Part shown: positions 27,452 to 37,920 of the stretch, piece after piece
How the letters are laid out: the number at the start of each line of letters is the position of its first letter
Numbering within the stretch: position 1 is the first letter of the stretch
Assembly: GCF_027213645.1 (NCBI RefSeq)
Contig: NZ_JAPWGL010000001.1
Coordinates: 372,001 to 436,000 of the forward strand
DNA from: Pedobacter rhodius
GTDB lineage: Bacteria > Bacteroidota > Bacteroidia > Sphingobacteriales > Sphingobacteriaceae
Reading direction: 5' to 3'
Length of the DNA: 64,000 nucleotides
Notes under the pieces: generated by a model
Seen by the model: only the letters and a program-made list of their open reading frames with translations
Told to the model about the DNA's origin: nothing
The model's database searches: none
Made by a program: the position numbers and the translations under genes

Positions 27452-28234
27452 TTAGTTCTCAGTTCCCAGTTTTCGGCTTTCAGTTTCTTGCGAACCGATA
27501 ACGGCATATTGCAAACTGAAATACCTCATTCGATAGCACATCATAGCCGTTTTGCCCAGCTTTTCGATTAATTTATAATTGGCCACGGCGCCAACTGCAG
27601 CGCCAATAAAGGGCAGCATTTGAGCAAGCTTAGCCAAATCTATATAATCCCTGTATTGTTGTTGAAAGGTTAACCAGTCAAATTCATCAATGTCGGCTGG
27701 TAATTTATGCGCTTTATTATCCCAGTCTTCCATTTTCAGAAAGATGTTTTTGCTTTCTTCCTTGCTTGAAAAAGCCAGTTGAAAAATGTGGAGAATAAAA
27801 AGGCGTTCACGATAATCTTTCACATCATAACCATAAACAGCCGCGATATCAAAAAGCATTTTCATTTTTATGCCTAATAATAACGGGAAGTCAGCAAGGC
27901 TCATCAAAAAGCCTCCCGCCCCGGTTATTCCGCCTTCGGTTGCACCGGTTTTTTTATAATTTTCAATCTTTTGTCTAATCAATGCTTCCCGATGCATTAA
28001 TGTAAAGTCGGTTACCGGCTTTGAAGTTGTGAATGTTGAACCAAATAGAACGGCTTTAACCATTTGCTTAATTGCTGTGGTAATGGCCTGATGCACTTTA
28101 TCGGGAATATAGCTGTTTATTTTTTTCTGAACCTTATCGGTCACTTTACTGAACAGCGAAGGTCTTTGCATAATTTTAAATTTCCAAAACACCAGTTCAC
28201 TGGTAATTTTTTGCTCGTAGGTCATAACCATCAT
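27452..28234 (-). CDS. EcsC family protein
   Basis: 260 residues with EcsC-family features: YIPDKVHQAITTAIKQMVKA, a Gly-rich GGITGAGGFLMSLADFPLLLGIKMKMLFDIAAVYG helix pair, and AQMLPFIGAAVGAVANYKLIEKLGKTAMMCYR. The family is named after B. subtilis EcsC, near an ABC exporter, and its biochemical role is unknown. The last residues (TESRKLGTEN) come from reiterated CAGTTCCCAG-like words at 27455-27487 rather than conserved domain. The start may be any of three clustered Met codons. Confidence 0.82.
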   Translation of the reverse strand: MMVMTYEQKITSELVFWKFKIMQRPSLFSKVTDKVQKKINSYIPDKVHQAITTAIKQMVKAVLFGSTFTTSKPVTDFTLMHREALIRQKIENYKKTGATEGGITGAGGFLMSLADFPLLLGIKMKMLFDIAAVYGYDVKDYRERLFILHIFQLAFSSKEESKNIFLKMEDWDNKAHKLPADIDEFDWLTFQQQYRDYIDLAKLAQMLPFIGAAVGAVANYKLIEKLGKTAMMCYRMRYFSLQYAVIGSQETESRKLGTEN

Positions 28235-28237
28235 GCT

Positions 28238-28452
28238 ACAAATATTATTCCCGAAAATTTCGGAAAAAAAGACCCATCAAAATTTGACGTCGTAAATGCT
28301 TATAAAATCGACGGAATACCAACCTGGTTTATCATTGATGGCAAAGGAAATATCAGGTTTAAATCGGTAGGTTTTTCAGATTCAGATGATGGCGTAGTGA
28401 AGGAATAGATTCTATGATTGGTTTGCTCAAGTCAAAAGAAGCCAGCAAATAA
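28238..28452 (+). pseudogene. Redoxin/TlpA-type C-terminal fragment, truncated and frameshifted
   Basis: The plus strand encodes ENFGKKDPSKFDVVNAYKID, then GIPTWFIIDGKGNIRFKSVGF, the cis-Pro strand and C-terminal half of a thioredoxin-fold (TlpA/AhpC-TSA) protein. The catalytic CxxC half is absent. After GVVKE the frame stops at 28406-28408, but one frame over it continues as DSMIGLLKSKEASK to a stop at 28450-28452; one missing T would restore it. It is the remnant of a deleted gene next to the EcsC start. Confidence 0.7.
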
Positions 28453-28456
28453 CAAA

Positions 28457-28490
28457 AATGCCCGATGGAAATGAAAATCGGGCATTCTTG
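28457..28490 (-). terminator. Terminator after guaD
   Basis: AATGCCCGAT and ATCGGGCATT form a perfect 10-bp stem with a 10-nt loop; on the minus strand TTTTTG follows. It could also end plus-strand transcripts from the redoxin remnant. Confidence 0.8.
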
Positions 28491-28493
28491 TTA

Positions 28494-28976
28494 TTAATAA
28501 TTTACACGCATTGGCGATGTTTCCCAGAGTTTAAAAGCTTCCATGGCTTCATCCCTCAACATTTGCACAACGGGAAGCGTTCGCTGCTCCATTGGCTTAT
28601 CCAATTCTTCGTAAATAAATTTATCATCGAAACCGATATGTGCCGCATCGGCTTTTGTATTGGCATAATAAATGGTTTCAATGCGTGACCAGTAAATCGC
28701 GCCAAGGCACATCGGGCAAGGTTCGCAACTCGTGTAAATTACACAGCCACTCAAATCGAAAGTATTTAACGCTGTGCAAGCCAACCGGATTGCCGAAACT
28801 TCTGCATGTGCTGTAGGGTCGTTGGTTGATGTTACCTTGTTTGCCGATTTTGCCACAATTTTTCCATCTTTAACCACTACAGCACCAAACGGGCCACCAA
28901 CGCACTCACTAACATTTTGTACCGACAGTTCAACTGCCAGGCGCATAAAGGCTTCATGTTGTTCTCTATTTTCCAT
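28494..28976 (-). CDS. guaD: Guanine deaminase, cytidine-deaminase fold
   Basis: 160 residues. Zinc site: His57-Ala-Glu59 (HAEV) and Cys87/Cys90 (PCPMC), with Glu59 the proton shuttle. The segment GAIYWSRIETIYYANTKADA and GFDDKFIYEEL match the short bacterial guanine deaminase (B. subtilis GuaD) rather than TadA. It converts guanine to xanthine in purine salvage. It lies between two terminators, so it is monocistronic. Confidence 0.88.
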   Translation of the reverse strand: MENREQHEAFMRLAVELSVQNVSECVGGPFGAVVVKDGKIVAKSANKVTSTNDPTAHAEVSAIRLACTALNTFDLSGCVIYTSCEPCPMCLGAIYWSRIETIYYANTKADAAHIGFDDKFIYEELDKPMEQRTLPVVQMLRDEAMEAFKLWETSPMRVNY

Positions 28977-28992
28977 AATTAATTATTAAGAC

Positions 28993-29022
28993 AAAAAAAA
29001 TGCCCTGATTGTTCAGGGCATT
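28993..29022 (-). terminator. Terminator after the OmpH-like gene
   Basis: TGCCCTGA and TCAGGGCA pair around a 4-nt loop; eight T follow on the minus strand. Confidence 0.9.
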
Positions 29023-29043
29023 CTTTAAAAAATATGTTAAAAA

Positions 29044-29640
29044 TTATTTTTTAGCGTAATCTGCATTTAAACCCTTAATCACTTCAGAAGTTACATCTAA
29101 GCTTTCATCGGCAAATAAAATTGCGCTGTTGCCTTTTGAGTAGGTTAATACCATTTTATAGCCTTTTTCTTTTGCATAAACTTTTAGGTAACCTGCAACC
29201 TTATCATACAATTTCTCATTTTCTGCAGCCTGCTCATTTTGTAAAGCACCACCTGCATTTTGCTGATAAGTTTGCAATTCCTGTTGTTTACGGCCCAAGC
29301 GCTCTTCTGTTGCTTTACGGACATCGGCAGCTAACGAACCTGCAGTTTGTTGGTATTGCGCAACTTCTCTTTGAAAAGCCTGAGTTTTTGCCTGCATATC
29401 TGCCTGCGCACTTTTCGATTTACCTTCAAATTTTACCTTAAGGTCTTTGTAGTAATCGTATTTGGTTAATAACGAATCTGAATTTACAAATACAATTTTT
29501 TCACCTGCAGAAACAGCTGCGGTACTATCTGTTTTTTTTGTCTCTGTTGTTTTAGTGTCTTTGTTTTGGCATGCAGAAAAAGCAGTAATTATAGCTGCAG
29601 CTGCAAATAAACCAAAGGTTTTAAAGGTTCTTCTTTCCAT
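29044..29640 (-). CDS. OmpH/Skp-like periplasmic chaperone lipoprotein
   Basis: 198 residues. Signal peptide with lipobox FSAC (Cys24), a Thr/Lys-rich linker, then the OmpH start KIVFVNSDSLLTKYDYYKDLK and long Gln/Ala-rich helices (about 70-150) of the Skp coiled-coil tentacles, ending in the beta segment YKMVLTYSKGNSAILFADESLDVT. Skp proteins carry unfolded outer-membrane proteins through the periplasm. Lipidation would tether this one to a membrane, unlike soluble E. coli Skp. Confidence 0.88.
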   Translation of the reverse strand: MERRTFKTFGLFAAAAIITAFSACQNKDTKTTETKKTDSTAAVSAGEKIVFVNSDSLLTKYDYYKDLKVKFEGKSKSAQADMQAKTQAFQREVAQYQQTAGSLAADVRKATEERLGRKQQELQTYQQNAGGALQNEQAAENEKLYDKVAGYLKVYAKEKGYKMVLTYSKGNSAILFADESLDVTSEVIKGLNADYAKK

Positions 29641-29993
29641 TCTAGTTTAATAAATTTTAGCAAAGATAAAAATGATAATTAAGTATGCAATAAATAGTTA
29701 ATTAAGCATAAACTAATATTATAGTCATTTAAAGTCCGGATTTACGCATAGTATATATAAAATACCACTAATCCAATCTGGATTTACAGTTTGTGTTCCG
29801 CTCATTTTTATCCGAAAGTGAATATTTAACGATATTGGCGGCCACCTGCCCCGTTGTGCGCTGTATCTTTTTGGGCAATTTTCTACGGAAATTAAAGAAT
29901 ATTTATCCAAAAAGGATGCCGCTTCCACCGGGCTTAGGAACAGGGGGCGGTGTATAAAAGCGTTACCGAATAACTACTGCTTTTATTAAATAG

Positions 29994-30065
29994 CCCTGAT
30001 TGACGCGAAAAGCCCGGAGCGCAGTGAGGACTTGCAGCAAAAGCAGGACCGGAGCCAACCCAAGC
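29994..30065 (+). repeat. AGTGAGGACT dispersed element, copy A
   Basis: It contains AGCCCGGAGCGCAGTGAGGA followed by CTTGCAGCAAAAGCAGG. The reverse complement of 56991-57060 aligns along about 50 bp with about three-quarters identity by eye (AGCCCGCAACGAAGTGAGGA then CTATAAGCGATAGCGGG). Confidence 0.65.
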
Positions 30066-30277
30066 GTTACCAGCCCTTGCGCTTCAAATAAATATACCTG
30101 TATTCATTTCTGAAAAATATTAACTCAGATTAATCTATTATTAAAAGCGCCCGGCTATTTTTGAACCTCATACAGACTAGTCCGATTCGCATTTAATTGT
30201 AGCTAGCCGGATGCTTTTAAGTCTTGTTTAAATCGATTAAAATGTATGCTGTTGTCGGAAGATTAACAGGTCAAAAC

Positions 30278-30286
30278 TTATCCACA
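30278..30286 (+). promoter_or_regulatory. Perfect DnaA box upstream of gyrB
   Basis: TTATCCACA is the canonical DnaA-binding 9-mer. It lies 58 nt before the gyrB ATG, just upstream of the likely -33 position. Confidence 0.55.
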
Positions 30287-30288
30287 TA

Positions 30289-30320
30289 TTAGTGTATATG
30301 GCAAAATTTCCGTATTTTTG
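30289..30320 (+). promoter_or_regulatory. Promoter of gyrB
   Basis: TATTTTTG (30313-30320) fits the -7 consensus. TTAG (30289-30292), 20 nt upstream, is a one-mismatch -33 element. The ATG is at 30345. Confidence 0.5.
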
Positions 30321-30341
30321 ATACTTATAGTTTTTAATTAA

Positions 30342-32303
<1,962 letters not shown>

Positions 32304-32328
32304 CCGCTAAGGGTAGACTTTAAAACAA

Positions 32329-32366
32329 AAACCTCTGTCAAGTATCTAACTTGCAGAGGTTTTTTG
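32329..32366 (+). terminator. Terminator after gyrB
   Basis: AACCTCTG..CAAGT and ACTTG..CAGAGGTT form a long stem with one unpaired base and are followed by TTTTTT. Confidence 0.9.
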
Positions 32367-32488
32367 CTGTAAACGATAATTGTAAATTCAATTATCAAAC
32401 TTGTCCCATACCGCTTTCCATCCAGACAAGCGGTATATTGGATTAACTAACCAGTCCTATTTTGGACTTCACTAAAAATCTATATAAA

Positions 32489-33415
32489 TTATAGAATGTA
32501 ATAAGAGCCTACCGGCGCTAATTCGGTTTGAGGTTTATCCTCGTATATTTTATTATCATCCAGCATCTGGCATAAATCTCTTTCAATTGTTCTGCAAATG
32601 GTTGTCGTTGGCGTATCTGTAGGTTTGTTTTCAAACGGATCCTGAAGATGAACAGCCATTTTTTCAACCAATAAAAAGAATGCCGCAATTGCAACAACTA
32701 AAGGAATTTCCATATATCCGAAATATTCAATTAAACCAAAGGGCAACAGAATAATGAACAAATGGATAGACATGCTGATGTACTTGCTATAAGTGACCGG
32801 AAATACCGTGTTTTTAATTCTTTCCGAGCCACCCATGTGGTTACATAGTCCGCAAATGATTCTGTCTATTTCTATTTGCTGGTACTTATTTATCCAGTCT
32901 TCCTGCAAAGCTTTTTTCAAATCCATACCATGTAACTCCAGTAAGGTTGCCGTAACGTTTTTACGCTTCTTAATAAAAGCAACTTCTTCGGGAGTTAGGT
33001 ATTCTTCCAGGCCTTTGCGGGGATTAAAACCTCTTAAAGATTGGCTAAGGGCATAACACCAGGCAATTTGTCTTTTAATGAAACGGGCTTTGAAAGTTTC
33101 GATTTCGTCCTGGCCGTAAGGGTTTTCTACGAAAGATAATATCTGACGGGAGATCGATCTTGAATCATTAACTATGGCACCCCAAAGTGTTCTTGCTTCC
33201 CACCATCTGTCGTATGCCTGATTAGAGCGAAATGCTAAGAGAAGCGAAATGATGGTTCCCAGTAATGCCGGTACAGCAACCGGGATAGAAATACGGGTAA
33301 CATGAAAATTTTGATAAAGAATAACGATACCAACCGAATAGGCGATAACTAAAAGTAATTCTTTTTTGATTTTTCCGAATATATAAGTGAGCGGAATGTT
33401 ATTTCGTAGTAGCAT
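32489..33415 (-). CDS. Bestrophin-family anion channel
   Basis: 308 residues with the bestrophin signature RSNQAYDRWWEART after the first membrane helices (about 20-60), further helices at about 215-250, and the C-terminal DPFENKPTDTP motif. Bacterial bestrophins are pentameric ion channels of the inner membrane. It lies 26 nt downstream of a universal-stress-like gene and is probably cotranscribed with it, which may give nucleotide- or stress-dependent control (inference). Confidence 0.88.
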   Translation of the reverse strand: MLLRNNIPLTYIFGKIKKELLLVIAYSVGIVILYQNFHVTRISIPVAVPALLGTIISLLLAFRSNQAYDRWWEARTLWGAIVNDSRSISRQILSFVENPYGQDEIETFKARFIKRQIAWCYALSQSLRGFNPRKGLEEYLTPEEVAFIKKRKNVTATLLELHGMDLKKALQEDWINKYQQIEIDRIICGLCNHMGGSERIKNTVFPVTYSKYISMSIHLFIILLPFGLIEYFGYMEIPLVVAIAAFFLLVEKMAVHLQDPFENKPTDTPTTTICRTIERDLCQMLDDNKIYEDKPQTELAPVGSYYIL

Positions 33416-33441
33416 GATATTTTTTTTTATTTCGTGATTAA

Positions 33442-33936
33442 TTAAGCATTAACTTCAAGCAATTGAACATCCTGCATTTTGGTCTCGATTAAGTTTTCCG
33501 AATTGTGGACAGTTAATGTGTTTAAATAAAGTACTTCGCAACCCGAACGTTCAGTTAAAAATTTTGGGTCGATACTATATTTATTTATCGGTTTAAAGGC
33601 GTAGTTTTTTAAATAAGCAATACAATCTACATCGAAGGCTTCGATAAAATTCTTAAATGCCGCAACTGTACTTCCGTAAAAATATTCTATCCCAATACAG
33701 TTAATTCGATTTGGATATTTATTTTTAAATTGATTTATCAGTTGATAAAATTCATCACTAACATTTTCGTAATCGCGGCTGCGACGACTAAGCATGAGCA
33801 TATCCGTAATGGAATCTGATAATTTGAAAGCATGTACAAAAATTATATTTAGCTTTTCAGTTTTCTGCTGAACCAGTGTTTCTAGTATATTTAAGCTTTC
33901 TAAATTAAAATCGGTAGGAATTAATACTGTTTTCAT
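33442..33936 (-). CDS. UspA-like nucleotide-binding-fold protein
   Basis: 164 residues with a UspA-type opening (KTVLIPTDFNLESLNILETL) and alternating beta/alpha pattern (LNIIFVHAFKLSD). The Gly-rich ATP-binding motif of classical UspA near the C-terminus is not evident, and the C-terminal half is divergent, so ATP binding is uncertain. The neighbouring bestrophin gene suggests a membrane or ion-stress role. Confidence 0.65.
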   Translation of the reverse strand: MKTVLIPTDFNLESLNILETLVQQKTEKLNIIFVHAFKLSDSITDMLMLSRRSRDYENVSDEFYQLINQFKNKYPNRINCIGIEYFYGSTVAAFKNFIEAFDVDCIAYLKNYAFKPINKYSIDPKFLTERSGCEVLYLNTLTVHNSENLIETKMQDVQLLEVNA

Positions 33937-34107
33937 GGCAATCTTGTTTAAATGAATTGATTAATTATTTATACAAGTTTAAGCCGGTGATATTACAGCG
34001 AAATAAGAGCGAGATTAAAAAGAGATTAGAATTTGTTTTTTTTGTTAATTGATCAAAATGTTTAAATGCTAAATTGTTGAACCGCTCGGTTGTTAACAAT
34101 TTAGCAA

Positions 34108-35460
34108 TTAACCTATAATAGGTAATACAACCTTGATCTCCGTACCAATTCCTTCCTGGGATTTTATGGCGATGCTGCCGCGGTGTAAACGAATAATGTT
34201 TAAGGATAGAGGTAAACCAACACCATAACCTTTAAACTTATTTGTGTTTGATGCCCGGTAAAAAGGTTCGAAAATGTGTTGAACATCAGATTCAGGTATG
34301 CCAATTCCCTGGTCTGTTACAGCAATGGAAAGTATGTTAGATTTGCTCTCCAGAATAATATTTACAGGTTTATAATCAGAGTATTTGCAGGCATTACTCA
34401 CGATATTGGTAATGGCCAGTTTTATCAGGTTTTTGTTAACCTTTAGTGTAAGTTGTTCTTCATCTTCAGGCAAGCTGCTAAAATCTATCTCTATCTTGCT
34501 GTCCGGATGAACCTGATTTACTGAATCTTTAATTTCCCACAGCAATTCGTCCATTCTGACTTTTTCACGGGGCTGATTTTTTCCGTTAAAACCAGATTGA
34601 GCCAAACCCAGTAAGCTTGTTAATATATGCTCTAGCCGTTCAGATTCATCTTTAATTTTTAATAAGGCTTTGTGTTGCTTTAACGAATCGTCGCTGGCTT
34701 TCATAGCCAATTCTACTTCTCCGCTAATAATGGTAAGCGGCGTTCTTAACTCATGCGAAGCATTGCTGATAAAATTATTTTGCGTTTCGAAAGCCGTTTC
34801 CAGTCGGTTGAGCATATTGTTAAACGTTTCAGCCAGTTGCGACATTTCATCGCTGCCTTTTTTAACATCAAGCCTTAAATGCAAATTTTCAGCCTTAATT
34901 TTTTTTACACTTTTGATTATATTTCTGAGCGGCATGAGCATATAGTTGGAAAATTTCCAGCCCACCACAAACGATAATATTACCGAAAGAAAAAATCCAA
35001 TAATCAGAATTTTTTGTAAATCTTTCAGCTCACGAAAACCAACAGGATCATTTGCGGAGACGACAACGATGTAACCACTTTTATTATTTCTGAAAAATTT
35101 GCCTGCGTAAAAGTGATTGTCGGTACGATATCTGGCCATAAGGCCAGCGTTAATTCTATTGTAAAAGCTTTTGGGTAAAACAATGTCAACTTTTATCTCT
35201 GGCTTACCTGCTTCGATAATATACTCTTTTTCTGAAGGTAAGCGTTCCAAATACTGGTTACGCATTTTTGCGTAAACACTGTTGTTATCATCTTCATAAA
35301 GTTTTAACTGTGCTGCTATATTCACCCTTGCTTCCAGTCGTTTATAAAAATCTTCGAAGGCAAATTCGTTAGAAAAGTACCAAACGAAACCACTTAGCAA
35401 TGAAATGATAATTGCCGATAGAATTGCAAAAAGTAAAGTGATTTTTTTAGCTATCTCCAT
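34108..35460 (-). CDS. Sensor histidine kinase
   Basis: 450 residues: membrane helix 1 (about 8-30), a periplasmic sensor of about 115 residues, helix 2 (149-170), HAMP (171-225), HisKA with phospho-acceptor His236 (SNASHELRTPLT), and HATPase with NIVSNACKYS, DQGIGIP and GYGVGLPLS. Its ATG shares one base with the stop of the upstream response-regulator gene, so the pair is translated together. The signal is unknown. Confidence 0.95.
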   Translation of the reverse strand: MEIAKKITLLFAILSAIIISLLSGFVWYFSNEFAFEDFYKRLEARVNIAAQLKLYEDDNNSVYAKMRNQYLERLPSEKEYIIEAGKPEIKVDIVLPKSFYNRINAGLMARYRTDNHFYAGKFFRNNKSGYIVVVSANDPVGFRELKDLQKILIIGFFLSVILSFVVGWKFSNYMLMPLRNIIKSVKKIKAENLHLRLDVKKGSDEMSQLAETFNNMLNRLETAFETQNNFISNASHELRTPLTIISGEVELAMKASDDSLKQHKALLKIKDESERLEHILTSLLGLAQSGFNGKNQPREKVRMDELLWEIKDSVNQVHPDSKIEIDFSSLPEDEEQLTLKVNKNLIKLAITNIVSNACKYSDYKPVNIILESKSNILSIAVTDQGIGIPESDVQHIFEPFYRASNTNKFKGYGVGLPLSLNIIRLHRGSIAIKSQEGIGTEIKVVLPIIG

Positions 35461-36137
35461 TATTTTTCCTTCAAAACATAGCCCAGGCCAACAGCGGTAT
35501 GAATGAGTTTTTGATCAGCGTTTTTATCTATTTTTTTTCGAAGGTAATTTACATATACATCAACTACATTTGTTCCGAGGTTAAAATCTATATCCCAAAC
35601 ACTTTCCAGAATATCAATTCGCGACAGGATTTTAGATTTGTTCTTCGCCATAAATTCCAGCAGCCGATATTCTGTAGCCGTAAGCACAATATCCTGCTGG
35701 TTTCTCTTAACTGTTTTAGCACTTAAGTTAATTTGTAAATCTGCGATGGTTATGATTTGATCCAGCGAAACGACACCACTGTATCTTCTGAGCAAAGTTC
35801 TGATACGTGCAAAGAGTTCAGCAAATTTAAAGGGTTTAATCAGGTAATCATCCGCTCCATTATCCAATCCATTTACGACGTTTTCAGTTGTCCCTAAAGC
35901 CGTAAGCATAATTACCGGGGTATGGGGCTTGTGTTCTTTAATGATTTTGCAAAGCTCCAGGCCATTTATACCTGGTAGCATTATATCCAGGATAATTAAA
36001 TCAAAAGAATTTTCCAGCACCATCTGTTTACCGATTAACCCATCAGGCGCAACACTTACGGTGAAACCTTCTTCGGTTAAACCCCTCGAAATGACGGAAA
36101 CAACGCTCGGCTCATCTTCTACAAGTAATAAATTCAT
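35460..36137 (-). CDS. OmpR/PhoB-family response regulator
   Basis: 225 residues: receiver domain with acidic pocket (VEDEP), phospho-acceptor Asp51 (LIILDIMLPG) and Lys101 (LIKPF), then a winged-helix DNA-binding domain ending in HTAVGLGYVLK. Partner of the adjacent kinase. Targets are unknown; no obvious direct-repeat operator is visible at its own 5' end. Confidence 0.96.
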   Translation of the reverse strand: MNLLLVEDEPSVVSVISRGLTEEGFTVSVAPDGLIGKQMVLENSFDLIILDIMLPGINGLELCKIIKEHKPHTPVIMLTALGTTENVVNGLDNGADDYLIKPFKFAELFARIRTLLRRYSGVVSLDQIITIADLQINLSAKTVKRNQQDIVLTATEYRLLEFMAKNKSKILSRIDILESVWDIDFNLGTNVVDVYVNYLRKKIDKNADQKLIHTAVGLGYVLKEK

Positions 36138-36654
36138 GAATGGCTATTAATCTAAAAAACAGGAATTACAAAATCTTAATCTTACGAAAATAGGAATTGA
36201 TGTTCATTTAACGTAATGCCGGCACAATTGTTTGTTATTCAATGAACGGCTAATAAAAAAGAGGCTGTCTTATAAACACTCATTATTGAATTTTATCACA
36301 CTGCGCTTATTGAAACGCTCCAAACGACATTTTTTTAAAGTCCCTGACTTCGAATTTGCTCAGTGCAAATTAGCTACCATTAACACATTAAAAGAAATTT
36401 GTCATCTCGATCCGATAGCTATCGGATGAAGCGCAGCGGAATGCCTGACTGCGACAGGCAGGAGAGACCTATTTAAACAGATTTCTCGGCTTCGCTGCAC
36501 GCCGCTCGAATCAGATAGCTATCGGATGACGGGATCTAGAGGGCTTGATTTCCCTAAATTCTTCTGTAACTTATATTGATTTTATAAAATAAATAGGCCT
36601 TCAGGATGACTTGTCGTTTTTATGAGCTATCCTCTGTAAATTCATTTCTGATTT
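36138..36654. other. 517-bp gene-free region with a MITE-like element
   Basis: Between the divergent ends of the two-component operon and the SRPBCC gene. It contains the palindromic element at 36401-36534 and, before it, AT-rich sequence beginning GAGGCTGTCTTATAAACAC. No supported gene. Confidence 0.6.
36401..36534. repeat. MITE/REP-like palindromic element, copy 1
   Basis: The left end contains the perfect palindrome ATCCGATAGCTATCGGAT (36410-36427). The right end (36510-36527) is ATCAGATAGCTATCGGAT, an imperfect copy. The outer words GTCATC and GATGAC are inverted. An internal hairpin is TGCCTG..CAGGCA. The size of about 134 bp equals the element at 48041-48172. Confidence 0.7.
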
Positions 36655-37194
36655 CTAATTTCCTTTTTCTGATTTTTCTTTGAGACTTGCTAAGCCACTT
36701 TCAAAATCTTTTCCGATCATTTTATCCATTCCCCCCATTACAAAACACATCCATTTACTTATTAAATTTTGGTCGCCACTCATAGTCCAGGTAACTTTAT
36801 TACCGCTCCCATCTGACTGTACATCAAATTTGGTATCGGCATGGCTTTCAAAAGGTTCTTTAAAAAACAAATCGATGTCAACTTGTTTATTTGGTTCAAC
36901 CTTTAAAATTTTCATTTCGCCCGAACCGGTTTCTTTTCCAACCCATGCATATGTGTGACCTGGAGCGGCGGGTGTGCCTGAAAAACTTGTCTTAGCCGTT
37001 GGCTCCATTTTCGCCCATGGATTCCATTTATAAAATTCGTTGAAATCTGCAATGTTTTTGTAAATCACACTATCTGGCGCATTAATTACAATGGTTCTGT
37101 TTACGGAATAGGTTTTTGGAAGAAACAAGCCGCCCACAAGAATTACTATCGCTAACACAATAATAATTCCGAGTAAAATTTTTAAGAATTTCAT
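36655..37194 (-). CDS. SRPBCC (polyketide cyclase/START-like) membrane-anchored protein
   Basis: 179 residues: N-terminal membrane anchor (about 4-26, LLGIIIVLAIVILVGGLFLP), then an SRPBCC fold (TYSVNRTIVINAPDSVIYKNIADFNEFYKWNPWAKMEPT; TWTMSGDQNLISKW). The family binds hydrophobic ligands in a helix-grip pocket; ligand and role here are unknown. Confidence 0.8.
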   Translation of the reverse strand: MKFLKILLGIIIVLAIVILVGGLFLPKTYSVNRTIVINAPDSVIYKNIADFNEFYKWNPWAKMEPTAKTSFSGTPAAPGHTYAWVGKETGSGEMKILKVEPNKQVDIDLFFKEPFESHADTKFDVQSDGSGNKVTWTMSGDQNLISKWMCFVMGGMDKMIGKDFESGLASLKEKSEKGN

Positions 37195-37271
37195 ATTTGA
37201 TTAGTTTGGTTGATTAAATTTAATAAGAAACCTGTTTAAATCAAAATGATTAATAGATGGTCGTTCACTTA

Positions 37272-37697
37272 TTATCTATAAAGCTTTAGGGTAAGTTTAT
37301 CATAATTAATAACTGCTTTGTATTGCATTAAAATATCACCTCCGATAATACTCATAATAGGCGGGTGGCCAAACTGTTGATACGTCTCACTAACTGATTG
37401 TAGATCGAAAGCAACTGTTTCATAATCTTTAATTTTTATCGAACCGATTTTTAAATCAGGGATTGTGGCTTGAATTGTTGTAGTTGTGGTAAATAAGGTC
37501 GCTGCATTTATTTCATCAGATACCTGGAGCGTTTCCGAAAGATGTTGTTCAATTAAGCCTTTGTCGAACACACTTCTCGACGCACCGGTATCTAAAACGG
37601 CGAAATGCTTTTGCTTAAAAACAATAATTTCCACCAAAAGGTGGAAACCATCGTCCTGTAAGTTTATAAGTTTTAAAGGAATATTAATTGACTTCAT
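37272..37697 (-). CDS. Retropepsin-like aspartic protease
   Basis: 141 residues with a single retropepsin domain: the active-site motif VLDTGASRSVFD (Asp36) and the flap/second half ending MSIIGGDILMQYKAVINYD. There is no signal peptide, so it is probably cytoplasmic and, like retroviral proteases, active as a dimer. Substrate unknown. Confidence 0.78.
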   Translation of the reverse strand: MKSINIPLKLINLQDDGFHLLVEIIVFKQKHFAVLDTGASRSVFDKGLIEQHLSETLQVSDEINAATLFTTTTTIQATIPDLKIGSIKIKDYETVAFDLQSVSETYQQFGHPPIMSIIGGDILMQYKAVINYDKLTLKLYR

Positions 37698-37699
37698 TC

Positions 37700-37838
37700 T
37701 ATTTTTACCACCTAAGATACCTCAGCTTTTAGGGCTATATGATGGTTAATTTAATTTACTATTTGATATTAAGTTTTTTTTCTCAGGTGTTTAAGGTGGG
37801 TAGGTATGTATTATTTTTACCACCTAAGGCACCATATA
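37700..37838. repeat. Repeated ACCACCTAAG words upstream of the retropepsin gene
   Basis: TATTTTTACCACCTAAG occurs at 37700-37716 and again at 37812-37828. Between them GTTTAAGGTGGGTAGG gives a partial inverted copy. Another word-like intergenic repeat. Confidence 0.55.
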
Positions 37839-37920
37839 ACAGTTAGTGTGGTAGTGCAGAAATTGGCTAGCTTCAGCACGGTTCAAGCCAAACCACAAAA
37901 CTTTCAAAAGGTCAGGCTTT

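Noticed and set aside
29725..29928. 67-codon minus-strand frame upstream of gyrB
   Set aside because: It lies across the intergenic hairpin, with no start signal or recognisable domain.
36232..36429. 65-codon plus-strand frame
   Set aside because: It runs into the palindromic element at 36401, has no family similarity that I recognise and no promoter or start signal.
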